64,000 nt of DNA from Bradyrhizobium iriomotense (GTDB taxonomy: Bacteria; Pseudomonadota; Alphaproteobacteria; Rhizobiales; Xanthobacteraceae). The translations under genes and the position numbers were made by a program. Position 1 is the first letter of the stretch, and every line of letters starts with the position of its first letter. This document shows, piece after piece, positions 41,011 to 50,250 of this stretch. The notes beneath the pieces were generated by a model. That model was not told where the DNA came from and searched no databases. It was given only the letters and a program-made list of their open reading frames with translations. The stretch lies in the NCBI RefSeq assembly GCF_030160715.1, contig NZ_BSOW01000034.1, positions 1-64,000 on the forward strand, written 5' to 3'.

Positions 41011-42150
41011 ATGAATGCCATTTTGCCTGCGGATATTGTTGCCGAGCTCGAGAGCGCCATTGCAGGTTGCGCCTACGAGCGTCGTGTCCGCATGCTCCGT
41101 CAAACAACCGACCTGCTCGTTGCAGGTCGCGATCGTCTTCAGGAGCCGGAGATCAGTGCGCTGGACGAGGTCCTGCTTCGCATTGCGGAACGCATCGAGC
41201 CGAAGGCGCTCACGCAGCTCAGCACTGCGCTGGTCGAACTAAGCTTGGCCCCGAGGGAAACGTCGCGCCGTCTTGCCTTCCATGATGACCCCATGGTTGC
41301 GGGCCCGCTCCTTCTCAAATCGCGCACCATTTCGGCGAGCGACCTGGAGGCGATCGCGACATCACGCGGCGAGCAGCATCTGCTGGCGATCGCCGGAAGG
41401 AGCCCGCTTGATCCGGCCCTGACGGGGATCCTGCTCAAGCGTGGCGGCAAGAATGTCGGTCGCGCACTCGTGAGCAATCCGGGCGCCACGTTTTCCGAGG
41501 CGGGCTATGCCATGCTGATCGCCAGGGCCGAACATGACGGCGAGATCGCAAGGGCGCTGGCATTCCGGCCCGACACGCCCGACAAGGTTGTTCGCGGGCT
41601 CTTCCCCAGGCTGAAACCCGATGCCAGAGCCTCCATACTTGATGCCGCCGCCCCCGCCTTGCGCGAGCGGATCGAGACCGTGCTGTCTCCGACGCCAGCT
41701 GCGGCACGGCCGAAGCTGCCGTCATCCATCGACTATTCGGAAGCGCGGCTCTCCGTCGTTGCGCTCAACCGCGTCGGCAAGCTCAACGATTCAACCATCA
41801 ACCGTTTCGCCGTTCGCGGCGAGGCGGCCAATCTGATCGCCTCACTCTCGGTGCTGTCGGGTGCGCCGATCGACGTGATTGAAAAAATCATCGCAGACGA
41901 GGATTGCGAAGCACTGGTCATGGCTTGCCGCGCCTCCCGCCTGAACTGGCAGACCACGCTCGCCATTCTCTGCAATCGCGGCGGCCCGCGCCTTTCCTAC
42001 CAACAGCGCGAGCGCGCCCAAAAGCTGTTCGACGAGCTCTATCTTTCGACAAGCCAATGGACGGTGCGCTGGGGCGAAATGGCCGCGAGCGCCGGCGCCG
42101 CTACCGCGGACAATAACAACAACCGTGTGAAATCGGGAGCCAACCGATGA
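41011..42150 (+). CDS. DUF2336 family protein
   Basis: This 379-residue, mostly helical protein has the DUF2336 repeats. The pattern SRRLAFHDDPMVAGPLLLKSRTISASDLEAIATSRGEQHLLAIAGR continues as ALTGILLKRGGKNVGRALVSNPGATFS, in segments. The arrangement is a HEAT-like solenoid, and the family is restricted to alphaproteobacteria with no settled function. Its stop overlaps the start of the PilZ gene, so the two are translationally coupled. This ties it to c-di-GMP signalling. Confidence 0.88.
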   Translation: MNAILPADIVAELESAIAGCAYERRVRMLRQTTDLLVAGRDRLQEPEISALDEVLLRIAERIEPKALTQLSTALVELSLAPRETSRRLAFHDDPMVAGPLLLKSRTISASDLEAIATSRGEQHLLAIAGRSPLDPALTGILLKRGGKNVGRALVSNPGATFSEAGYAMLIARAEHDGEIARALAFRPDTPDKVVRGLFPRLKPDARASILDAAAPALRERIETVLSPTPAAARPKLPSSIDYSEARLSVVALNRVGKLNDSTINRFAVRGEAANLIASLSVLSGAPIDVIEKIIADEDCEALVMACRASRLNWQTTLAILCNRGGPRLSYQQRERAQKLFDELYLSTSQWTVRWGEMAASAGAATADNNNNRVKSGANR

Positions 42151-42479
42151 AATTCGATGGTCGCAAAGCACACCGCGTTCGGATGGATCACAAGCAGCCC
42201 GTCAATCTGATGGGGGCCGACGGCACCTGGCGCCGCTCCTGCGTGCTGCTTGATGTTTCGGACAGCGGCGCCAAGATCGAGGTCGAAGGCACCCTCGACG
42301 TGCTGCAAGCGAGGGAATTCTTCATGCTGCTGTCCTCGACGGGCCTCGCCTACCGCCGCTGCGAACTGGTCTGGATCGACGGAACCATGGCGGGGATCCA
42401 CTTCATCAAGACGGGAAGCAAGAAAGGACCAGCGAAGGCCGACAACGAACAGGCGACGCAGAAGACCACGGGCAAGTAG
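42147..42479 (+). CDS. PilZ domain protein
   Basis: This 110-residue PilZ-like protein has the DxSxxG motif as DVSDSGAKIEVE. The N-terminal RxxxR motif is replaced by RKAHRVRMDH, which is similar but not exact. PilZ domains bind cyclic di-GMP. The ATG overlaps the preceding stop (ATGA). Binding of c-di-GMP is likely but not proven by this N-terminus. Confidence 0.87.
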   Translation: MKFDGRKAHRVRMDHKQPVNLMGADGTWRRSCVLLDVSDSGAKIEVEGTLDVLQAREFFMLLSSTGLAYRRCELVWIDGTMAGIHFIKTGSKKGPAKADNEQATQKTTGK

Positions 42480-42500
42480 CCGTCGCCGAAAGTCACAGTC

Positions 42501-43619
42501 GTGCCAGGTACCCGCCTCGTCGTGCCAGTCAAAGCGGAAAGCAGCGCCCCGGAGCCCCGGGCGGCTTCCTCATTCGTGCATGTGCTGGCCGACAGTTCCG
42601 ACAAGCTGTCCGGGGTTTGCTCGATCGTCGAACGGAAATTCGCCGTGGCGGGCGAACGGCTCGATGCCGAGGCACGGCTGCCGCACTCGCCGCTTGCGGT
42701 CGTCGTGCGGGCGGACCTTCGCGACGTCGACAACATCGCTGCGCTGAAGAAACGGGCTGCGCGGCTGGCCAAGGCGAGCAAACGCATCTTCCTGGTCGAG
42801 CCGCCTACGCACGTTTGCATCTCGCAGGCATACGCCCTCGGCGCCACGCACGTCCTGCCGGGCGTGCCCAATCAGACCAAGCTCCTGGCGGCTCTATTCG
42901 GGTCGCCAAACCCGGATGCCACATCCGCCGATGGCCAATCGCAACCGGACGATGCCGTCGAGGCGGCCGCGACCGCCATCGGCGCGATGTTCAGCTCGGT
43001 CATGCTCGGCGAGACCATCGACGTCGATGGAACGAAGGAGGCCGGCAGCAAGATCGCCAACCGCATCGCCGAGCACGGCCTGTCGGAATGGCTCACGACT
43101 GTGCGGCGCCATCACGAGGGAACCTACCAGCATTGCCTGCTCGTCACCGGCATCGCCATTGATTTCGGGCTGAGTCTTGGCGTCCGGAAAGATGACCTCG
43201 AACGGCTGTACTCCGCGGCCATGTTTCACGACATTGGCAAGGCGAAGATTCCGCTGACGATCCTCGACAAGCCGGGGCGCCTCGACGCCAATGAGCGCAC
43301 GCTGATCGAGACCCATCCGGTCGCCGGATACGAGGTTCTGAAGGATTATGCCAACATCTCGCCCGAGATCCTCGATGCGGTACGTCATCACCACGAATAT
43401 CTCGACGGCAGCGGATATCCGGACGCGCTTTGCGCCGACAGCATCACGGATGTCGTTCGAATTCTCACCATCTCCGACATCTTCGCGGCGCTGATCGAGC
43501 ACCGGTCGTACAGACCGACCATGCCGCGCGAAGAGGCCTACGGCATTCTCCTGGGAATGCAGGGCAAGCTGGAAAAGGCGCTGGTCGCCTCATTCAAGCA
43601 GGTCGCGCTGACCCGCTGA
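42501..43619 (+). CDS. HD-GYP phosphodiesterase with receiver-like N-domain
   Basis: This 372-residue protein has a C-terminal HD-GYP domain: MFHDIGKAKIP (His243-Asp244) and HHHEYLDGSGYP (296-307), the full signature for c-di-GMP phosphodiesterase. The N-terminal part (about 25-135) resembles a receiver domain (AVVVRADLRDV, LVEPP, GATHVLPG) but shows no obvious phospho-acceptor Asp in the usual place. The start is GTG. It closes the DUF2336-PilZ-HD-GYP operon. Confidence 0.9.
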   Translation: MPGTRLVVPVKAESSAPEPRAASSFVHVLADSSDKLSGVCSIVERKFAVAGERLDAEARLPHSPLAVVVRADLRDVDNIAALKKRAARLAKASKRIFLVEPPTHVCISQAYALGATHVLPGVPNQTKLLAALFGSPNPDATSADGQSQPDDAVEAAATAIGAMFSSVMLGETIDVDGTKEAGSKIANRIAEHGLSEWLTTVRRHHEGTYQHCLLVTGIAIDFGLSLGVRKDDLERLYSAAMFHDIGKAKIPLTILDKPGRLDANERTLIETHPVAGYEVLKDYANISPEILDAVRHHHEYLDGSGYPDALCADSITDVVRILTISDIFAALIEHRSYRPTMPREEAYGILLGMQGKLEKALVASFKQVALTR

Positions 43620-43663
43620 TCGCGCATCGGCGCTTTCAACGCGCCGACCTCAAAGCGTCGGCC

Positions 43664-43867
43664 TTAGTGCGTCGCGCGGTATTTGGCGCGGCGCGGGATC
43701 GACGGGCACGCCAATCCCTCTGCCAACCGTTTCATGTCATCGCGCTTGCCGCTGCTGATCAGCCGGCCAAATTCCTCGGGGGTGAAGGGGAGACTTGGAT
43801 CATCATCAACCGGATACCGCACTCGCGGCCCGAACAACCATCGCACCAGGCTAGCCAGCCGCCGCAT
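43664..43867 (-). CDS. Small conserved basic protein
   Basis: This 67-residue protein begins MRRLASLVRWLFGPRVRYPVDDDP and contains FTPEEFGRLISSGKRDDMKRLAE. GAGGGAATC precedes the ATG. The first helix is amphipathic with a Trp and could bind membranes. The family is unknown. Confidence 0.6.
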   Translation of the reverse strand: MRRLASLVRWLFGPRVRYPVDDDPSLPFTPEEFGRLISSGKRDDMKRLAEGLACPSIPRRAKYRATH

Positions 43868-44023
43868 GTCGATTCCCTCGCGCCAGCAACAAACCTTTCA
43901 CCGCGCTTATTGTTCCTCCTGACGAGTCGAGATTGCAAGAGCCGGTTGGGAGTCCGCACCAAATATTTCGGCAGAAGATTTTTCTCCGAGCAAGCGGCAA
44001 TGCGCGTCCGGAGTGCACGAGCT

Positions 44024-44701
44024 TCAGTCGGCAAATCCGACGAAGCGTACGAACTCGCTGTTCTCCTCCCGATCGGACCGCACGGCATTGGCGGCAAACG
44101 TGTCATCCGGATATCCCATCGCGACGCAGGTCATGATGACCTCGTCGTCGGGGATGTCGGCTACCTCGCGCACGATGTCGGAGCGCATGATGCCCTGCCC
44201 GTTGATGACAGAACCGAGACCGCGATCCCATGCCGCAAGCACGATGCCGTAGCAGAGCGCGCCGAGATCGAAATGGCAGACTGCGCCGGGATCGAGCACG
44301 CGGTCATAGGTGAGCACCAGCGAGACCGGCGCATCGAACTGGCGGAAGCCGCGCAGCACCCAATCCTGCCGCATCGGCTTGTCGTCGCGCGCGATCCCCA
44401 TCGCGCCGAATAATTTCTTGGCGATGTCGACCTGCCGCGTGCGATGAATGCCCTGATACTCGCCATGGCTGACGATGTCGCGCTTGACCTTGGCGCCGGC
44501 GACCATCTCTTGCATGTTGCGTCGGCGTACCTGTTCGAGCGGCGCGCCGGTGAGCACATGAACGTGCCAGGGCTGGGTGTTCATCGAGGACGGCGCGCGC
44601 TTGGCCACATCGATGATCGCCTCGATCACTGCACGCGGCACCGGGTCCTGCTTGAAACCGCGCACGCTGCGACGGGACTGCACCAGCGTTTCGAAATCCA
44701 C
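44024..44701 (-). CDS. Nitroreductase family protein
   Basis: This 225-residue FMN-dependent oxidoreductase begins with the FMN-binding RRSVRGFKQDPV and has APSSMNTQPWHVHVLTG, the other FMN motif. Near the end are CYGIVLAAWDRGLGSVINGQG and CVAMGYPDD. Members reduce nitroaromatics, quinones or flavins. The start is GTG with GGGGGA upstream. It is divergent from the esterase gene. Confidence 0.92.
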   Translation of the reverse strand: MDFETLVQSRRSVRGFKQDPVPRAVIEAIIDVAKRAPSSMNTQPWHVHVLTGAPLEQVRRRNMQEMVAGAKVKRDIVSHGEYQGIHRTRQVDIAKKLFGAMGIARDDKPMRQDWVLRGFRQFDAPVSLVLTYDRVLDPGAVCHFDLGALCYGIVLAAWDRGLGSVINGQGIMRSDIVREVADIPDDEVIMTCVAMGYPDDTFAANAVRSDREENSEFVRFVGFAD

Positions 44702-44842
44702 CTGTTCCCCCTGCCTCTCCTGCTTTCCGCGCCACGCAATTCGGCATGACGCGGCCGCATGTTGCCCACGCGGCGGTCGAAACCTATGCTAGCGCGCAAG
44801 CAAAACCAAGAACCCTCGCAAGAACCCTCGAAAGACCCGCCG

Positions 44843-45805
44843 ATGGCCGCACCGCTCGATCCCGTCATTGCCCAGATCATCCCGACGCTGCCGCTGCGCG
44901 ATCCCGCGACGATGACACCGCAAAGCGCCCGCGAGTCCCTGCGTGCACTCGCTGCCGCGCGCGCCGCCGTGCCGCCGCCGCCCGTGGACGAGGTCCGTGA
45001 TATCGAGGTGAAGGGCGGCGCCGGAGCGCTCGCTGCGCGCGTTTATCGCGTCGGCTCGGCCCCATCGCCGACGGTCATCTTCTTCCACGGCGGCGGCTGG
45101 GTTGCAGGCGATCTCGACACTCACGACCGGCAGGCGCGATTCCTCGCGATCGAGACCGGCGCGGTCGTGATCTCCATCGATTATCGACGCCCCCCGGAGA
45201 CGCGCTTTCCCGGCGCATTCGAGGATGCGTTTGCCTCAGCACGTGACGTGTTTGACCGCATCGCGGAATTTGGCTGCGACTTGAAGCGCGTCGGCGTCGC
45301 CGGTGATAGCGCCGGCGGCAATCTCGCAGCAGCCACCGCAATTGCCTGCCGCGACGCAGGCATCGGACTCGCCGGACAGTTGTTGGTCTATCCCGCGACC
45401 GACGCGGTCGGCAATTATGCTGATACGACCGAGAACGCGCGCTTTCCCTCGCGCGCCGAAAACGCGGAGGGCTATTTCCTGTCGCGCGCAGTGATGGAAT
45501 GGTTCGCCGCCCATTATCTCGCCGAGCCCGGCCACGCGCAGGACTGGCGCGTCTCGCCGCTGCGAGCCAAATCACTCGCCGGTGTCGCGCCGGCCGTGGT
45601 TACGACCGCCTGGTTCGATCCGCTGCGCGACGAGGGCGCGGCCTATGCGCGGGCCCTCGAAGCCGCCGGCGTGCCCGTCAGGCACCACGAGGGCGCCGGC
45701 CTGATCCACGGCTATTTCAGCATGGGGGAAGCCTCCGAGACCGCGCGCCTCGAGGCACAGCGCGCGCGTGCCGATTTCAAGGCATTGCTCGCTCGCGGTG
45801 CGTGA
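44843..45805 (+). CDS. Alpha/beta hydrolase, HSL/GDXG lipase-esterase family
   Basis: This 320-residue esterase has the HSL family motifs: oxyanion-hole HGGGWVAGDLDTHD, nucleophile elbow GDSAGGNLAAA and the C-terminal His in GAGLIHGYFSM. The acid Asp is in VVTTAWFDPLRDEG. It hydrolyses short-chain esters. The ATG at 44843 (MAAPLDP) begins family-like sequence; an earlier ATG at 44786 adds a repeated QEPS linker. Confidence 0.92.
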   Translation: MAAPLDPVIAQIIPTLPLRDPATMTPQSARESLRALAAARAAVPPPPVDEVRDIEVKGGAGALAARVYRVGSAPSPTVIFFHGGGWVAGDLDTHDRQARFLAIETGAVVISIDYRRPPETRFPGAFEDAFASARDVFDRIAEFGCDLKRVGVAGDSAGGNLAAATAIACRDAGIGLAGQLLVYPATDAVGNYADTTENARFPSRAENAEGYFLSRAVMEWFAAHYLAEPGHAQDWRVSPLRAKSLAGVAPAVVTTAWFDPLRDEGAAYARALEAAGVPVRHHEGAGLIHGYFSMGEASETARLEAQRARADFKALLARGA

Positions 45806-45812
45806 AGCGCGG

Positions 45813-46271
45813 CTAGCTGCGCCGCGCCCGCTGCGCAGCCGTGTGGCCCCAGGCCTCGTCCCAGTCCTGGCCGCTGGCATCGACCACCCGGCCGTCGGCT
45901 TCGAAGAACCTGTTGGGCACCTGGAATATCGCAAGGATCAGCGCGCCCTCCGGGCACCAGGCGGCGTGACGGCTGCCGGCTTCGCGCCAGATAAACTCGC
46001 CGGCCCCGCACGCGATGCCCTTGGCGGGCCCCTCCTTGTCGACGAGCGCGCCTTCGATCACGTAGCTCTGCTCGATGCCGACATGCTCGTGATCGGGCAG
46101 CACCGCCCCCGGCGCAAACCGCATCAGGGCCGTCATCAGTCCCGTGCTGCGATCGAACAGCAATGTCTTGGCCTCGCAGCCCGGAAAGCGCGTTTTCTGC
46201 CAGTCCATGATCTCGGGTTGAACCAGGTGGGAATGCCGGTCGGCGGTTTGCGGGCCTGTCGGGGCGTCCAT
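45813..46271 (-). CDS. Cupin (ChrR-like) family protein
   Basis: This 152-residue cupin has the first metal motif PDHEHVGIEQSYVIEG (His and Glu ligands) and the second motif GSRHAAWCPEGALILAIF. It resembles the cupin domain of anti-sigma factor ChrR and related sensors but lacks the anti-sigma helical domain. Metal binding is likely. It converges with the esterase gene eight bases away. Confidence 0.86.
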   Translation of the reverse strand: MDAPTGPQTADRHSHLVQPEIMDWQKTRFPGCEAKTLLFDRSTGLMTALMRFAPGAVLPDHEHVGIEQSYVIEGALVDKEGPAKGIACGAGEFIWREAGSRHAAWCPEGALILAIFQVPNRFFEADGRVVDASGQDWDEAWGHTAAQRARRS

Positions 46272-46409
46272 CGCAATGCTCCGTTCCTGCTGGATTATGA
46301 ACGAGGCTAACAGGTTTGCGGCAACCGGTCAGCGCGCGGTGCAACAAGCGGAGTTGCATCTTCGTCTCCGCGGGTGTCTTCTGCCGGCAGACCAGCGCTT
46401 CCGACGAGC

Positions 46410-47288
46410 ATGCCAGCCCATTTCACCCGTATTGTCTTGGCCGCGATCACCTCGATATGGCTGATCTCCGATGCGGCAGCCGCAGCAGAGACGGTCTATT
46501 TCCGCAGCGCCGACGGCCGCACGCAGCTCGTCGGCTATTTGTTCCGGCCGCCGAAGGCGGGTCCCGCTCCCGCCATCGTGCTGCTGCACGGCCGCGGCGG
46601 GCCCTATTCCAGCAACGTCAACGCGGACTGCACCGTCGTGGGCCCCAAGGTCTCCTCGCCCTGCAACGCCACGACCCTGTCGAAACGGCACGCGATGTGG
46701 GGCGAGTACTGGGCAGCGCGCGGCTATCTCGCGCTATTGCCGGACAGTTTTGGGCCGCGCGGCAAGGCGTACGGTTTCGGCCGCTTCACCCATGACGATC
46801 CCGACCGCGACGACGTCAATGAGAAGACCGTGCGCCCGCTCGATGCCGAGGGGGCGCTTGCCTATTTGCGCAGCCGCGGCGATGTGATCGGCAACCAGAT
46901 ATTCCTCCAGGGCTGGTCGAACGGCGGCAGCACCGCGCTAAACGTGATGATCCGCCAAGGCGCAAACCTGGCAACCGGCTTTCGCGGCGCACTCGCGTTC
47001 TATCCGGGGTGCGGGCCGAAGGCGCTGTTGCAGCCGACGATCTCGACGACCGCGCCGATCGCCATGTTCCTGGGCGCCAATGATGAGGAGGTGTCGCCCG
47101 CATTCTGCCAGCAGGCCGCCGACCGGGCGCGCCAGGCCGGCACCAAGGTCGACGTCACGGTCTATCCCGGCGCGACCCATGATTTCGACGATCCCCTGCC
47201 GCGACATCAGTCGGTCGCCGCGAACCAGGCGGCGTTGAACGACGTGCAGGCCAAGGCGATTGCTACGGTTGCCCGCTGGAAAAATTGA
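46410..47288 (+). CDS. Secreted dienelactone hydrolase-like protein
   Basis: This 292-residue protein has a signal peptide (MPAHFTRIVLAAITSIWLISDAAAAA) and an alpha/beta hydrolase domain. LLHGRGGPYSS is the oxyanion region, GWSNGGSTAL the nucleophile elbow, and GATHDFDDP holds the C-terminal His. The acid lies near LGANDEEVSP. The family includes dienelactone hydrolases and Pfam DLH-like esterases; a periplasmic esterase is the safest call. The ATG at 46410 opens the signal peptide. Confidence 0.85.
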   Translation: MPAHFTRIVLAAITSIWLISDAAAAAETVYFRSADGRTQLVGYLFRPPKAGPAPAIVLLHGRGGPYSSNVNADCTVVGPKVSSPCNATTLSKRHAMWGEYWAARGYLALLPDSFGPRGKAYGFGRFTHDDPDRDDVNEKTVRPLDAEGALAYLRSRGDVIGNQIFLQGWSNGGSTALNVMIRQGANLATGFRGALAFYPGCGPKALLQPTISTTAPIAMFLGANDEEVSPAFCQQAADRARQAGTKVDVTVYPGATHDFDDPLPRHQSVAANQAALNDVQAKAIATVARWKN

Positions 47289-47375
47289 AGCGATTGCCAG
47301 GCCGCGCGCTGATCCTGCTTGATTGCGCCACGATTCGGAGTTCCAATTCCCGAACCATTGTTTAGGGAGACACCC

Positions 47376-47624
47376 ATGATGAAGCGGATTTTCCTGGCTG
47401 CCGTCGTCGCCACCTTCGCAGCCGGTTCGGCCTTCGCGGAAGACACGTGCGCAACCAAAGCGGTCGGCTCGGACGGCAAGCCTCTAGCGGGTGCCGCCAA
47501 GACATCGTTCATGAAGAAGTGCAAGGTGGACACCTGCTCGGCCAAGGCCGTTGGCTCGGACGGCAAGCCGCTCGCCGGTGCCGCCAAGAACAGCTTCATG
47601 AAGAAGTGCGAGACCAGCGCTTAA
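47376..47624 (+). CDS. PsiF repeat protein, secreted
   Basis: This 82-residue protein has a signal peptide (MMKRIFLAAVVATFAAGSAFA) and two PsiF repeats: CATKAVGSDGKPLAGAAKTSF and CSAKAVGSDGKPLAGAAKNSF in near-identical copies, each ending MKKC. PsiF was found as a phosphate-starvation-inducible protein in E. coli; its function is unknown. GGGAGA precedes two adjacent ATGs. Confidence 0.9.
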   Translation: MMKRIFLAAVVATFAAGSAFAEDTCATKAVGSDGKPLAGAAKTSFMKKCKVDTCSAKAVGSDGKPLAGAAKNSFMKKCETSA

Positions 47625-47638
47625 AGCGCGGCGCAACT

Positions 47639-47741
47639 AAAGCGCGATGAGATTAGGATGAATCATCATCGCGCTTTAGGTTGTTGTTTGCGCATGATCT
47701 TTTCGGAAAACCGTTTCACACTTTTCCGGATCATGCTTTAG
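47639..47741. repeat. Rhizobiales intergenic repeat (AAAGCGCGATGAG / CGGATCATGC type)
   Basis: Two hairpins are fused: AAAGCGCGATGA pairs with TCATCGCGCTTT, and GCATGATCTTTTCGGAAAA pairs with TTTTCCGGATCATGC. This composite element is common in Bradyrhizobium intergenic DNA. It follows the psiF-like gene directly and may end its transcript. Confidence 0.88.
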
Positions 47742-47820
47742 CTTTCGATCCCGATACGCCCGCTCGCGCGGGCGTATCTTGCTTTGGAGCGGCTACTCCT
47801 TGAAACGTCGTCGAAGGCTC

Positions 47821-48756
47821 TCACGCCGCGCCGGCGTCGATGCAGCCTTCCATGATCCGATCGATCTCCGCACGCGAGAGGACGCCGATCTCGGCAACGA
47901 AGACGATCCGCGTGCGCGGTGTCCCCTCGGCCATCGTCCCGCCCGCGGCCAGCGTCGCCCGGCCGCCAGCGAGTTGAAACACCGTCACCCGTCCGGGCTG
48001 CTCGACAGTCTCGAACAGCCCCTTTGCCCGCGCCAGTTTTGGCGCGAGCTGGCCGATCGCCGCCTGCAACCGCGGCAGCGACACCGGCCTGTCCGCCGCC
48101 CAGCTCATGGTCTCGAACCGCTCGGCGGCCGGCCGTTTCGGTCCCGGCTCGCGCGGCGCGGCGACGCGATCGACGTCGGGCGCAAACAGCAACGCCGCGG
48201 GCACTTCGCCCTGGACAGCATCGACCAGGACGGCTGAGGGGCGAATCGCGCGGATGGCATCGCGCATCTGCGTTGCGCCGGCCGCATCGGCCAGATCCAC
48301 CTTGCTGAGCGCGATCAAATCGGCTGTCCGCATTTGAGATCGCAGCAAAGCGTCGTCCAGCATGGCCACCTGCATGGTTGCGTCCACCACGCACAGCACG
48401 GTTTCCAGCGGCGCTTCGCGAAAGATCAGCGGATCCATCAAATTGCGCACGACGTCCGCCGGATCGGCCACGCCGCTGGTTTCGATCACGATGACGTCCG
48501 GGCGCGGATCACGCCGCAGCAGCGCGGCAAGCGTGCGCAGGAGATCGCCTTCCAGCGAGCAGCAGATGCAGCCATTGGCGAGGCTCACCACGCCGTCGGC
48601 GGCGCCGGTGATCAGCTCGGCATCGATGTTGATCGCGCCGAAATCATTGACGACGGCGGCGATCCGCCGCCCGTCGGCGTGCGCCAGCAAATGGTTCACG
48701 ACCGTGGTCTTGCCCGCCCCGAGGAAGCCGGCGACGAGCAGAACCGGGACGGGCAT
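47821..48756 (-). CDS. COG0523/CobW-type GTPase, putative metallochaperone
   Basis: This 311-residue G3E GTPase has the Walker A GFLGAGKTT, the metal site GCICC (Cys63, Cys65, Cys66) and Walker B-like VIETSGVADP, plus guanine-specificity SKVDLAD. Members deliver Zn, Co or other metals to client enzymes. Its start is three bases after the stop of the D-aminoacylase gene, so they form one operon. A role in metallating that hydrolase is inference. Confidence 0.9.
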   Translation of the reverse strand: MPVPVLLVAGFLGAGKTTVVNHLLAHADGRRIAAVVNDFGAINIDAELITGAADGVVSLANGCICCSLEGDLLRTLAALLRRDPRPDVIVIETSGVADPADVVRNLMDPLIFREAPLETVLCVVDATMQVAMLDDALLRSQMRTADLIALSKVDLADAAGATQMRDAIRAIRPSAVLVDAVQGEVPAALLFAPDVDRVAAPREPGPKRPAAERFETMSWAADRPVSLPRLQAAIGQLAPKLARAKGLFETVEQPGRVTVFQLAGGRATLAAGGTMAEGTPRTRIVFVAEIGVLSRAEIDRIMEGCIDAGAA

Positions 48757-48759
48757 GCT

Positions 48760-50250
48760 TCAGCCCTCGGCAACGGGCCGGCGAACCGGCCGTCCGGGCC
48801 GTGCCGTCACATCCAGCACACCATCGGTGATCAGCGGATGACCGCTCACCACGAGATGGCGGACGCCCTCCGCCGCACGATTCATCGCCGAGAATTCCGC
48901 CCGGTCGGTCAGCGTCTCGTAGTCGAACACCACGATGTCGGCGTCAGTGCCGGCTGCGAGCCGTCCCTTGGCACGCATCGCGGGCGTGCTGTGCTCGAGA
49001 ATCTGCGCCGGGATCAGCGCGCATTTGCGGATGCCTTCCAGCAGCGACACGGCGCGGCGCTCCCGCACCCACTCGCGGATGAAGCGCGTGAAGCAGCCGG
49101 CCGAGCGCGGATGCGACGTGGCGTCCTTGGGCAGCGGCCAGGCATCGCCGGTGTAGGTGCGGCCATCGGAGAGCGTCCAGGGCATGGCGTCGGACGCGAT
49201 CGCGCCGCCGGGATACAGCACCGACATGTCCAGGAGATCGCGGTGGTGCGCGTTGTTCTCGATATCGAGGATGTGCCAGAGCACCAGCGTGGAGGGCTCC
49301 GCAGCCTGCGCCGCAAGCAGCTCCTCCCGGTCGCGGAAGCGCCGGCCGTCGGCGACCCGCTGCACGGAGTCGTAGCCCGTGCCGTTGCGCGCCACGAATT
49401 CGGGGTCACTGAAAAACGCGGCCGCGAGCACTGTCGAGCCAGTGCCGTAAGGGTAGGCCTCGACCGTGATCGGAAGTCCCTGCGACTGTGCCTTGGCGAC
49501 CAGCTTCACGCAACGCTCAATGTCGGTCTTGCTGGAGGAGTTGAAGTGGCAGATGTGCATATGCGCGCCGGTGGCGCCGGCATAGCCGATCAGGCGGATA
49601 TAGGCCTCGGCCGCGCTTTCCGGATCGACGCGCGACATGAAGGCGACGTGGGTGAAGGTCGGCACGTCATGGGTGGCCGCCAGCTGGCAAACCGCTGTGA
49701 GCTCCTGCACGCCGGCGCCCGGGGCGTAGGCGTTGAGGATGCCGATGCCGATGCCGCCTTCATTGAGCCCACCCGCGAGGCGATCGAGGATGCCGCCCAC
49801 CTCGGTGTCGCTCGCCACGTTGTCGATCCAGCGGCGATCGCGCATGGCATTGCCGAACGCCTCCAGCGAGCTTTCCGAGTTGGAGCCCGTCATCGCGCCG
49901 ATGCGCGCGAAGGCCCAGTTGGTGGAGGCGCCGTAATTGAGCACGCGTCCCTTCGCCGCCTGCCTGCGATACCAGGCAGCGACAGGGAGCACACCAGCCT
50001 CGAGGTCCAGCGTCGTCGTCACGCCGTCGAACGCCTGCATGCGATCGGCGGGGATCGACTGGCCATGCGCATGCAGGTCGATGAAGCCGGGCGCCACCAC
50101 GAGGCCGGTCGCATCGATCGTCCGCTCGGCGCCGCCAAGGGAAGTGCCGACCGCGGCGATCCGGCCGTCCATGACCGCCACATCGCCAACGGCGTCCATC
50201 CCGCTGGCCGGATCGACCACCCGCCCGCCCGTGATCACCAAGCCGCCCAT
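48760..50250 (-). CDS. N-acyl-D-amino-acid deacylase-type amidohydrolase
   Basis: This 496-residue metal-dependent hydrolase begins MGGLVITGGRVVDPASG and has GFIDLHAHGQSIP, the first metal His pair, and LLDMSVLYPGGAIASDAMPW with the catalytic Asp. The C-terminal beta-sandwich continues AAGTDADIVVFD. It belongs to the D-aminoacylase branch, which binds Zn. It would cleave N-acyl groups from D-amino acids. It precedes the COG0523 gene. Confidence 0.9.
   Translation of the reverse strand: MGGLVITGGRVVDPASGMDAVGDVAVMDGRIAAVGTSLGGAERTIDATGLVVAPGFIDLHAHGQSIPADRMQAFDGVTTTLDLEAGVLPVAAWYRRQAAKGRVLNYGASTNWAFARIGAMTGSNSESSLEAFGNAMRDRRWIDNVASDTEVGGILDRLAGGLNEGGIGIGILNAYAPGAGVQELTAVCQLAATHDVPTFTHVAFMSRVDPESAAEAYIRLIGYAGATGAHMHICHFNSSSKTDIERCVKLVAKAQSQGLPITVEAYPYGTGSTVLAAAFFSDPEFVARNGTGYDSVQRVADGRRFRDREELLAAQAAEPSTLVLWHILDIENNAHHRDLLDMSVLYPGGAIASDAMPWTLSDGRTYTGDAWPLPKDATSHPRSAGCFTRFIREWVRERRAVSLLEGIRKCALIPAQILEHSTPAMRAKGRLAAGTDADIVVFDYETLTDRAEFSAMNRAAEGVRHLVVSGHPLITDGVLDVTARPGRPVRRPVAEG

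Noticed and set aside
47639-47741. A CRISPR or riboswitch
   Set aside because: The two hairpins match a known type of dispersed Rhizobiales repeat and do not form an array or a conserved ligand-binding structure.
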